Origin: Nitrospirota bacterium
GTDB lineage: Bacteria; Nitrospirota; Nitrospiria; Nitrospirales; Nitrospiraceae
DNA: 5,921 nt
Assembly: GCA_020028195.1 (NCBI GenBank)
Contig: JAHWYE010000131.1
Coordinates: forward strand, 1 to 5,921
Direction of reading: 5' to 3'
Shown: one piece after another, positions 1 to 5,921 of the stretch
How the letters are laid out: the number at the start of each line of letters is the position of its first letter
Position numbering within the stretch: position 1 is the stretch's first letter
Notes under the pieces: generated by a model
Told to the model about the DNA's origin: nothing
Database searches by the model: none
What the model saw: only the letters and a program-made list of their open reading frames with translations
Translations under genes and position numbers: made by a program

Positions 1-1132
1 CGTAGAGTGGGATCAGTGCATGGGTATCACCGTGGAAGAGAACAATCAGCGCGCATGAAATCAAGCCCAGGATGATGATCCCGTTTGAAAACACGAGGCG
101 ATCGCCCATCATCGCCATTTGGTGGGGCATGTAACTGTCGCGGGCCAGAATCGAGGCCAGACGTGGAAAGCCGGCGAAGGCGCTGTTGGCTGCCAGGATG
201 AGGATCAGCATGGTCGAGGCCTGGACGAGGTAGTAGAGCGGGCCATCCCCGAAGATTGCTCGTGCGATCTGGGAGACCACCGTCTCTTCTTCTTTGGGGA
301 GGACGCCCAAGTAATAGGCCAAGGTACTGATGCCGATGAACATCGTGCCCAGGATCGTCGCCATGCCGACCATGGTCAGGGCGGCATTTTTGGATTCTGG
401 CCGTTTGAAGGCCGACACGCCGTTGGAAATCACCTCCACACCGGTGAGTGCAGTGCAGCCGGAGGAGAAGGCTCGGAGGAGCAAGAAGAGCGTCAGGCCT
501 TCAGCCGCCGGGGCTGCATTGCTGCCTGGCCCAGGCGCCATAGACACTGACTGTCCTGACAGGGTTCGAATAAGACCGACACCCAGCATCAATAGAATTG
601 TGCCGATGAACATATAGGTGGGGACGGCGAAGATCCGTCCGGATTCACGGACTCCGCGGAGATTGACGACGAGCACCAGAAGAATCGCAGTGACTCCCAG
701 GGCCACACGGTGAGAAAACAGGGCTGGCACCGCCGAGGTCAGCGCCGCCACGCCTGCGGCGACGCTCACCGAGACCGTGAGGACATAATCAATCATCAGC
801 GAGGCGGCGGCCGTCAGTCCGGACCACGGACCCAGATTGGACTTGGCTACGATATAGGCCCCCCCGCCCTCGGGATACTCAAAGATGATTTGCCGGTAGG
901 ACATGGTGAGGATGGCCAGGAGCAGAACAATCATGAAGCTGACTGGAATGGACCAGGCCACGGCCGCTGTTCCGGCCAGCACCAGCACCAGCAGGATTTC
1001 TTCGGTGGCGTACGCGACGGAGGAGAGGGCGTCGGAGGAAAAGACTGCCAGCGCGAGACGTTTGGACAACCGCTCGTGAATTGCTTGAGTCGTCTTGAGG
1101 GGGAGACCAACCAGCAGACGCTTCAGGAGCAT
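1..1132 (-). CDS. KimA/YdaO-like APC-superfamily permease (3' end outside window)
   Basis: An inner-membrane transporter; 377 codons are visible and the gene leaves the window at base 1. Bacillus subtilis KimA is about 600 residues, so roughly the C-terminal third is missing. Seen: a polytopic hydrophobic protein with FSSDALSSVAYATEE (residues 31-45), EYPEGGGAYIV (85-95), DYVLTVSVS (115-123), ALTGVEVISNG (228-238), EETVVSQIA (282-290) and RDSYMP (331-336). From memory these match KimA, a high-affinity proton-coupled K+ importer. Its reported K+-pocket residues appear preserved here as D34, Y41, Y116, T119, S123, T230 and E233. Start: this ATG aligns with the KimA N-terminus (KRLLVGLPLK), and an in-frame TGA lies five codons upstream, so no earlier start is possible. 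The SD is weak (AGGA, 2 nt from ATG). The gene is divergent from the oxidase. K+ import is inferred by family; generic databases may say amino acid permease. Confidence 0.88.
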   Translation of the reverse strand, partial: MLLKRLLVGLPLKTTQAIHERLSKRLALAVFSSDALSSVAYATEEILLVLVLAGTAAVAWSIPVSFMIVLLLAILTMSYRQIIFEYPEGGGAYIVAKSNLGPWSGLTAAASLMIDYVLTVSVSVAAGVAALTSAVPALFSHRVALGVTAILLVLVVNLRGVRESGRIFAVPTYMFIGTILLMLGVGLIRTLSGQSVSMAPGPGSNAAPAAEGLTLFLLLRAFSSGCTALTGVEVISNGVSAFKRPESKNAALTMVGMATILGTMFIGISTLAYYLGVLPKEEETVVSQIARAIFGDGPLYYLVQASTMLILILAANSAFAGFPRLASILARDSYMPHQMAMMGDRLVFSNGIIILGLISCALIVLFHGDTHALIPLY

Positions 1133-1229
1133 GGTCCTATTATCTCATAATCCCGGTTGGACCAGAAAGAGCAGTTCTCCCTCTCCAGCGATCCGGTACC
1201 TCTTCTGACCAGCGACTGAAATTCTGGGG

Positions 1230-1259
1230 TTGACAGAGTTGGTCGGACTTGAGTATCGT
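1230..1259 (+). promoter_or_regulatory. Predicted sigma70-type promoter for the multicopper oxidase
   Basis: A perfect -35 hexamer TTGACA (1230-1235) is followed after 18 bp by TATCGT (1254-1259), which matches 4 of 6 positions of TATAAT. Transcription would begin near 1266, leaving a leader of about 160 nt before the oxidase ATG. It is the only good -35 hexamer I found facing right in the gap. The weak -10 suggests modest basal activity or activator help, which is inference. Confidence 0.45.
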
Positions 1260-1266
1260 TAACATC

Positions 1267-1292
1267 TCTTAGCGTCATTTCTTAGCGTCATT
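1267..1292. repeat. Perfect 13-bp tandem direct repeat
   Basis: TCTTAGCGTCATT occurs twice head to tail (1267-1279 and 1280-1292) with no spacer and no mismatch; similarity ends exactly at the repeat borders. The pair starts where transcription from the predicted promoter would begin, a place where a bound protein could block or modulate initiation. The 13-bp period differs from the 11-bp period of Pho boxes, and I know no regulator with this site. It could equally be a chance tandem duplication. Confidence 0.8.
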
Positions 1293-1314
1293 CGAGCTGC
1301 GGAGCTAGGGTTTA

Positions 1315-1331
1315 CCTCGGAAATTCGGAGG
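1315..1331. promoter_or_regulatory. 17-bp imperfect palindrome in the oxidase leader
   Basis: CCTCGGAAATTCGGAGG has dyad symmetry around base 1323, with 7 of 8 base pairs complementary; only the 1319/1327 pair fails. It lies about 96-112 nt upstream of the oxidase ATG, inside the predicted leader. It could be an operator for a dimeric regulator or a small RNA hairpin (CCTC/GAGG stem). No T-tract follows, so it is not an intrinsic terminator. The function is unknown. Confidence 0.4.
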
Positions 1332-1413
1332 CCTTTCCTATACCTACCAGCGTATGTAGCGGCATTCAACGTTTAGGGTCGATTCATCGCACATATTCCA
1401 TAACATGTCATGT

Positions 1414-1420
1414 AAGGAGG
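1414..1420 (+). promoter_or_regulatory. Strong ribosome binding site of the oxidase
   Basis: AAGGAGG, a near-complete anti-16S match, ends 6 nt before ATG 1427. This fixes that ATG as the start and predicts efficient translation. A nearby ATG at 1410 is followed at once by TAA, and the one at 1405 is in another frame, so neither competes. Confidence 0.9.
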
Positions 1421-1426
1421 CCGGTC

Positions 1427-4400
1427 ATGTATCCCCCCAAGGTATCTCACATCTTCTTCCGTTCCCTCAGCGTGATTGCGGGTGGGGCTCTCTTATGGCT
1501 CCCGCTTGCCGCTTCGGCTGAATCCTCCTCCCACGCTGATCACGCGGCCATGGCTCACCAGACCCCTGCTTGGGCGGAGCAGCTCAAGGGCCAGACCGTC
1601 GTGGAGGACGCGATGGCCGGACGCCCCGAACGCGCGGCGATGGTGGAGCGGCAGCATGAGCGGATCATGTTGCAAATGGGGCAGGACGCCCAGACGCAGC
1701 AGACAGGCGGGCTCTACAACAACATGTCCATGATGCACCAGTATGGTGCCGGTGCGCAGGACCTGTTGTTGGTGTCGGATCCGCGGATGGAGCCGGTCGC
1801 CATGCAGGGCGGTCGGTGCCCGGCGAGCGCGCCGGTTCGGAAGTATGACATTGCAGCCATCAACGTCGAGATCTCGATCAACCAGTGGCTGGATTTCTAT
1901 CCCGGCTACATGTACGTGTTGACCGAGGACATCGACAAGGTCCGCGAAGAGGAGGCCAAGAACAAGGCGGGGCGCGAAAAGGAAGGGCATGATCCCGGCG
2001 CGGTGACGAACGGCCTCCAGGGTCAGTGGATTCAACCCCTGGTGATCCGCGGGAACCAGGGCGACTGCATAAAAGTGACGCTCCAGAACAAGCTCGAAGG
2101 TGGCGAGGACGTCAGCCTGCACATCCACGGGTCCAGCATGCTGGTCAGCGCGACCGGTAACGCGGCGACCACGACGAATCCGGACTCGATCGTGGCGCAG
2201 AACAAGAGTGTGGATTTGGAGTGGTATATCCATCCGAGCACGCAGGAGGGCGGCCGACAGTTCCACAGTTACAGCAATGATCGTGAATTGACGGTCATGG
2301 GTCTCTTCGGCACGTTCGTCGTGGAGCCCAAGGGGTCTGAATACCTCGATCCGCTGGGGACTGGGGATCCGACGCCGATGAAGAGCGGCTGGCAGGCGAT
2401 CATCAAGAACGGGACCGGGCCGGACTTCCGCGAGTTCGTGATCATCTACCACGAGGTAGGCGACGAAGCCTTCCGTCCCGTGAACAAGAAGGGTGACTTC
2501 CTCCCGCAGCGGGATCCGCTGACTGATAGCTACCGGCCGGGCGGTCGTGCGCTGAACTACCGCAGCGAGCCCTTCGGTATCAATAACATGCACGTGCAAC
2601 ACGAGTACTTCGGCTTCGAAGACGAGTCCATGGGCTACAGCTCCTATTCCTTCGGCGATGCCCCGACGACGATTCCGCGCTCCTACATGGGCGATCCGGC
2701 GAAGTACCGTCTGGTCCATGGCGGCTCGGAGGTCTTCCACTCGCATCACCCACACGGGGGCGCGATCCGCTGGCCGCGGAGCCCTCGCGCCATTGACGAC
2801 ATGAACCTTTGGTACACGGCTATGAACGGCCCAGTGAAATATCCGGTGATCCGGGCCAAGACGGACCGGGTCGATGTCGAAGTGATCGGGCCGTCTGAGG
2901 CCTTGGATCTAGAGACCGAGTGCGGCTCCGGCCTCTGCCAGCAACTGGCCGGCGACTTCCTCTTCCACTGCCACGTGGCGCATCACTATGTGTCCGGAAT
3001 GTGGGGGTATTGGCGGGTCTACAACACGCTCCAGGTCGGTGACTCTCGGAACGATGTGATGCCGGACCTACGCGAATTACCGGACCGCAAAGGGCGCATG
3101 AAGGCTGGCGTCACGTCCGACAAGCTGCTCGGCAAAACGGTGGACTGGTTCGGCAAGACCTTCCAGATCGTTGAGAAGGGGAAGACCAACTGGAAGTCGA
3201 ATCCGGCCGTCGTGACGATTAAGGACTGGGTGGAGATCCAGCTCCCGACCCAGGGGAAGCCTGGACACAAAGACGATGAGAAAGGCCAGATCGTCTCCTA
3301 TGATGCGACCGTGCTCGACTGGGCCTGGGAGGGTCATCGTGCGATGAGCGAGAAGGAAAGCACGATTGACAATCCGAAGTACAAATCTCCAATTCCGGGC
3401 AAGCGGCGGCCCCTTCTCTTTGAGCCGACGACCGGGAAGGTGGCCTGGCCGCATCTGACCCCGCATTTCGGGAAGCGGGTCATGTTCTCCCCCAATCACA
3501 ACGGGGCGCCTTGGCTGGAGATGATTCATCAGGACGAAGATGGATCGCGAAGCCTTGATCCTGCCAAACCAGGTGAAAATGGACGGTGGAGCATGTGTCC
3601 GGAAAACGCCGGACGCAAGTACTACAACGTCCATTTCATCAAGCTGCCGATCAAGATCGCCAAAGGACAGGGTAAGGAACCGCCCGTCATAGACAAGAAC
3701 GGGTTGATCTACGTGCTCCATGAGGAAGAGGCCGCGATCCGGGCTAATGACGATCTGAAGTATCCGCTCGTGGTCCGCGCCAATATCTATGATTGCGTGG
3801 ATTGGATGCTGACCAGCGAATGGGAGGATGACGACTATACGAATTTCCAGTCGTCCAAGATCAACACCCATTTCCATTTCTTTCAGTTCGATAACCAGGC
3901 ATCGGACGGCGTGATCACCGGCATGTCGTACGAGCAATCGGTGCGGCCCTTCACCATGCTGGAAAAGAAGAACAAAAAGGGCCTCCCCCTCCCGATGAAC
4001 ACGCCGTTGACCGCGGCGGCGAAGAAGGGTGCCACCAGCATCACGGTGAAGAACGCGGTGCAGTACCATGTGAATACCGAGGTCTTAGTGGGGGCTGATA
4101 ATGTGAAGGGAAACGAGATCGCCCGGATCAAGGAGATCAAGGGCAATACGATGACCTTCACCAAACCCTTGAAAAATGACCATCCGGCGAATGACATCGT
4201 GACCGCGGAATTCGTCCGGCAGCGGTTCTGGGTGGACTCCGATGTCGGCACCGTCTTCTGGCACGACCATGCCTTCGGGGCTACGACCTGGCCGCACGGT
4301 GGCTTCGGCACCATCATCGCCGAGCCGGTCGGCTCCACCTATCATGATCCCAAGACCGGCAAAGAAATTCGGAGCGGTCCGGTTGCGGACATCCGGACGG

Positions 4401-5488
4401 TCGAGCCGGTTGGCTATGGGGTCAACGGCAGCTTCCGCGAGTTGATGGTGCAGGTGCATGACACCGTGCCGCACACAGTCAACATCGTGACAAGCGGGAA
4501 CCCGCCGGGGCAGCCGGTAGAGGTCGCGCTGGAAGCGGGCAAGACCGTGTCGTTCATGATGCCGGATAAGATCTACATGACGCCGATGCCGTTCCTGAAC
4601 GGCGGGACACACACGACCGGCAGCGGGCTGAATTTCAGGGCCGGGCCGATCGCGCAACGGTTGACGACCAATCCGGAGGTATCGCAAATCTTTAACAGCA
4701 CCATCCATGGAGACCCCTATACGCCGCTGCTGCGAGCCTATGTGGGTGACACCATGGTCTTCAGGCTGCTGCATACCCTCATGAACGAGACGATGACCTG
4801 GACCCTGTCCGGCCATACGTTCCTGACCGAGCGGTATGCGGGCGATGCCAACCGCAAGAATTCGATCCATATCGGGATCGCCGAGCGATACGATCTGGTC
4901 GTGCCGCAAGCGGGAGGACCGCGACTGCAACCAGGCGACTACATTCACTTCAACGGACGGTCCTCAAAGTTCTCTGAGGGAGCCTGGGGCATCGTTCGGG
5001 TGCTGGACAAGGAAGTGCCGGATCTGCAGAAGCTTCCGGCCGGCTACTCGGCGCGGAATGAGATTCCGAAGCAGCAGCCGGTCTGCCCGGCCGGGGCGCC
5101 GGTAAAGAGCTTTAATGTGGTGGCCTTGGATTATCCATCCATGAAGTTCAACCCGAAGGCACCGGAGGCCATCGAGGTGGACTTTGAACGGAAGATCCAA
5201 GTCGCCAACCCCGACGCGAAGATCTACACCTTGGAAGAGGAAGCGTCGAAGGTGGCAGGCGGGCTCCAGCCGATGCCGCTGACGCTGCGTGCCAACGTCG
5301 GAGACTGCGTCAAGATCAATCTCAAGAACAAGATGAAGGCCAGCCGCGCGTCGTTCTCGGCGATTTCCTTGGCGTTCAATCCGAAAGACTCGTTGGGGGC
5401 GAACGTCGGGAACAATCCGGGCGATCAGACGATCGCTCCGGGGGAGAGCCGCACCTACACCTACTATGCGGATCCGTTTATCGGCTGA
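1427..5488 (+). CDS. Giant exported multicopper oxidase, three-unit cupredoxin protein, frame-broken at its 3' side
   Basis: A 1353-residue secreted or periplasmic copper oxidase coupling substrate oxidation to O2 reduction. Residues 1-31 are a Sec signal peptide (cut after ASA), then a His/Met-rich stretch to about 125. Three related units begin at C131, C724 and C1220, each with a later PLxxRxNxxDC motif (C214, C790, C1294). Copper motifs: HIHG 232-235; HSHHPH 438-443; HCHVAHHYVSGM 514-525, a complete type 1 site with C515, H520 and M525; HFH 815-817; HDH 946-948. Unit 1's second HxH is only HSY (280-282), and unit 2's later sites (H1116, H1130, H1174) are degenerate. Segment 554-722 is an unassigned linker; 859-929 is a beta-rich insert. 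Size and site order recall MofA of Leptothrix and MnxG of Bacillus (Mn(II) oxidases), but the substrate is not shown. The TGA at 5486 is premature: homology continues in the +1 frame. Confidence 0.85.
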   Translation: MYPPKVSHIFFRSLSVIAGGALLWLPLAASAESSSHADHAAMAHQTPAWAEQLKGQTVVEDAMAGRPERAAMVERQHERIMLQMGQDAQTQQTGGLYNNMSMMHQYGAGAQDLLLVSDPRMEPVAMQGGRCPASAPVRKYDIAAINVEISINQWLDFYPGYMYVLTEDIDKVREEEAKNKAGREKEGHDPGAVTNGLQGQWIQPLVIRGNQGDCIKVTLQNKLEGGEDVSLHIHGSSMLVSATGNAATTTNPDSIVAQNKSVDLEWYIHPSTQEGGRQFHSYSNDRELTVMGLFGTFVVEPKGSEYLDPLGTGDPTPMKSGWQAIIKNGTGPDFREFVIIYHEVGDEAFRPVNKKGDFLPQRDPLTDSYRPGGRALNYRSEPFGINNMHVQHEYFGFEDESMGYSSYSFGDAPTTIPRSYMGDPAKYRLVHGGSEVFHSHHPHGGAIRWPRSPRAIDDMNLWYTAMNGPVKYPVIRAKTDRVDVEVIGPSEALDLETECGSGLCQQLAGDFLFHCHVAHHYVSGMWGYWRVYNTLQVGDSRNDVMPDLRELPDRKGRMKAGVTSDKLLGKTVDWFGKTFQIVEKGKTNWKSNPAVVTIKDWVEIQLPTQGKPGHKDDEKGQIVSYDATVLDWAWEGHRAMSEKESTIDNPKYKSPIPGKRRPLLFEPTTGKVAWPHLTPHFGKRVMFSPNHNGAPWLEMIHQDEDGSRSLDPAKPGENGRWSMCPENAGRKYYNVHFIKLPIKIAKGQGKEPPVIDKNGLIYVLHEEEAAIRANDDLKYPLVVRANIYDCVDWMLTSEWEDDDYTNFQSSKINTHFHFFQFDNQASDGVITGMSYEQSVRPFTMLEKKNKKGLPLPMNTPLTAAAKKGATSITVKNAVQYHVNTEVLVGADNVKGNEIARIKEIKGNTMTFTKPLKNDHPANDIVTAEFVRQRFWVDSDVGTVFWHDHAFGATTWPHGGFGTIIAEPVGSTYHDPKTGKEIRSGPVADIRTVEPVGYGVNGSFRELMVQVHDTVPHTVNIVTSGNPPGQPVEVALEAGKTVSFMMPDKIYMTPMPFLNGGTHTTGSGLNFRAGPIAQRLTTNPEVSQIFNSTIHGDPYTPLLRAYVGDTMVFRLLHTLMNETMTWTLSGHTFLTERYAGDANRKNSIHIGIAERYDLVVPQAGGPRLQPGDYIHFNGRSSKFSEGAWGIVRVLDKEVPDLQKLPAGYSARNEIPKQQPVCPAGAPVKSFNVVALDYPSMKFNPKAPEAIEVDFERKIQVANPDAKIYTLEEEASKVAGGLQPMPLTLRANVGDCVKINLKNKMKASRASFSAISLAFNPKDSLGANVGNNPGDQTIAPGESRTYTYYADPFIG
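4345..4360 (+). repeat. 16-nt exact repeat, copy 1 (unit 2)
   Basis: TGATCCCAAGACCGGC is identical to bases 5486-5501. Both copies encode the DPKTG turn of the cupredoxin unit, here in the main frame. The identity can reflect shared ancestry of the units plus codon preference, or a more recent exchange between them. Confidence 0.75.
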
Positions 5489-5921
5489 TCCCAAGACCGG
5501 CGCGGATATCTCGCTCAAGAACAGTTGGACGGCGGACGTGATCATCGACCGCACGATTCAGGGGAACGAGCGTCGGGCCAATTACCGGGACGTCGCGCTG
5601 TACTTCCAGGATGAGGACAACATCATCGGGACCAGCTTCATGCCCTACGTGCAGAACGTGGCGGGCTTAACCGGCATCAACTACCGGTCGGAGCCTTACA
5701 AATACCGGGAGGAGACCGGTTGCTCGCTGGGCAAGATGTTCCAGCCCTGCGTGGCGGACAAGCCGGAGGATCCGGTGACGCCGCTCATCGAGGCGCATGC
5801 GGGCGACCCGGTCCGAATCCACGTGCTCGGCGCGAACAATGAGCAGAATCAGATGTTCAGCGTCGAGAAACATGAGTGGCCGATCGAGCCCTACATGCGG
5901 GGAGCCGACCAGATCAGCGTG
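5466..5921 (+). CDS. Displaced-frame continuation of the multicopper oxidase (unit 3), open at right edge
   Basis: The frame shifted by +1 relative to the upstream ORF stays open from before 5484 to the window end. It reads as the rest of the third cupredoxin unit: ADPKTGADISLKNSW, then a strand-rich stretch, then GINYRSEP (5673-5696), matching ALNYRSEP of unit 1 (residues 375-382) and GLNFRAGP of unit 2 (1067-1074). The visible copper region (IHVLGANNEQNQMF, around 5818-5859) lacks the HxxHxH of unit 1, so this unit looks structural. The listed start is an in-frame ATG at 5466 that overlaps the upstream ORF by 23 bases. It has no ribosome binding site at a useful distance (nearest G/A-rich run about 16 nt away), so independent translation is doubtful. 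Most likely this is the 3' part of a broken gene and not a gene of its own. Confidence 0.65.
   Translation, partial: MRIRLSADPKTGADISLKNSWTADVIIDRTIQGNERRANYRDVALYFQDEDNIIGTSFMPYVQNVAGLTGINYRSEPYKYREETGCSLGKMFQPCVADKPEDPVTPLIEAHAGDPVRIHVLGANNEQNQMFSVEKHEWPIEPYMRGADQISV
5471..5501 (+). other. Frame-break junction in the multicopper oxidase
   Basis: Upstream, the protein reads TYTYYADPFIG then stop; one base over it resumes as ADPKTGADISLKNSW. In unit 1 the equivalent of YAD is separated from the DP motif by about 22 residues (RELTVMGLFGTFVVEPKGSE and on). In unit 2 the gap is about 25 residues after HDH. Here it is about five. A strand and loop are therefore missing, which fits a deletion of 3n+2 bases better than a single-base error. 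GATCC occurs on both sides (5471-5475 and 5487-5491), possible short homology at the junction. Confidence 0.65.
5486..5501 (+). repeat. 16-nt exact repeat, copy 2 (unit 3, at the frame break)
   Basis: This is the same 16-mer as at 4345-4360. Its first three bases form the premature TGA when read in the upstream frame, while in the shifted frame bases 5487 onward encode DPKTG as in unit 2. The match begins exactly at the disrupted position, so a recombination or assembly event using this repeat is worth considering. Confidence 0.75.

Larger units (their letters stand above)
1133..1426. promoter_or_regulatory. Divergent intergenic region (294 bp)
   Basis: This gap separates the leftward permease and the rightward oxidase, so both must be transcribed from within it unless more distant promoters exist. 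The right-facing half holds a consensus-like promoter, a tandem repeat, a palindrome and a strong ribosome binding site, listed separately. For the permease I found no convincing -35/-10 pair within about 100 bp of its start. I also saw no recognisable c-di-AMP (ydaO-type) riboswitch in its leader, although that element controls KimA-type genes in Bacillus. No tRNA, small ORF with a ribosome binding site, or terminator hairpin with a T-tract was seen here. Confidence 0.7.

Noticed and set aside
119..1150. Plus-strand frames over the left 1.1 kb
   Set aside because: They are shadows of the permease, whose minus-strand translation has strong family motifs. The plus-strand products are Gly/His/Gln-rich without motifs.
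1133..1260. c-di-AMP (ydaO) riboswitch upstream of the permease
   Set aside because: I could not find the conserved core segments or a multi-helix fold in the minus-strand leader. A covariance-model search would settle it.
1364..1390. Alternative permease promoter with a TTGAAT -35 on the minus strand
   Set aside because: The -10 at proper spacing (TAGGTA) is poor, and the leader would be about 200 nt.
1493..2755. 420-codon open frame on the minus strand
   Set aside because: It lies entirely antisense to the oxidase. Its Arg/His/Val-rich composition is what results from reading a GC-rich gene backwards, and it shows no domain motif.
3077..4948. Two further long minus-strand frames (330 and 287 codons)
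   Set aside because: They are antisense shadows of the oxidase, with low-information Arg/His-rich translations and no recognisable family.
1427..5488. Classification as a two-domain nitrite reductase or CueO/CopA-type oxidase
   Set aside because: The length, three-unit repeat and site order do not fit; CueO and CopA are three-domain proteins of about 500-650 residues, and NirK is about 350-400.
5478..5492. Programmed +1 frameshift at ATC GGC TGA
   Set aside because: A +1 slip of the glycine codon GGC onto GCT does not preserve pairing, there is no prfB-like CTT TGA C context or stimulatory SD at the right distance, and the missing residues point to a deletion.

Overview
The window looks like a piece of a GC-rich Gram-negative bacterial chromosome. 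Evidence is a strong Shine-Dalgarno, heavily G/C-biased third codon positions, and an exported protein with a Sec-type signal peptide. Very large multi-cupredoxin oxidases of this sort are, as far as I recall, found in Nitrospira-like nitrifiers and in metal-oxidising bacteria. A Nitrospirota origin is therefore my best guess, but it comes from memory of the family and is not proven by the sequence.

Layout. Bases 1-1132 (minus strand) carry the first 377 codons of an APC-superfamily permease that closely resembles the KimA/YdaO potassium importer; the gene runs off the left edge. Bases 1133-1426 are a divergent intergenic region. It holds a plausible sigma70-type promoter firing rightward (1230-1259), a perfect 13-bp tandem repeat at the predicted transcription start (1267-1292), a 17-bp imperfect palindrome (1315-1331) and a textbook ribosome binding site (1414-1420). 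Bases 1427-5488 (plus strand) encode a 1353-residue exported multicopper oxidase built from three related units, each with two cupredoxin-like domains.

The oxidase reading frame stops at TGA 5486-5488, but the same protein clearly continues in the +1 frame to the right edge (open to 5921). Comparison with the protein's own other units suggests that roughly 17-20 or more residues are missing at the junction. The simplest explanation is a small deletion of 3n+2 bases (or an assembly error of that kind) in the third unit, so the gene appears broken or split.

The two genes are divergent and need not share a pathway: one imports a cation or small solute across the inner membrane, the other oxidises a substrate outside it. 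The most interesting points are the permuted order of copper sites in the oxidase, its threefold internal repeat with matched cysteine pairs, an inserted beta-rich segment, the frame break, and the unexplained repeat and palindrome in the leader. I saw no RNA gene, mobile element or CRISPR array.
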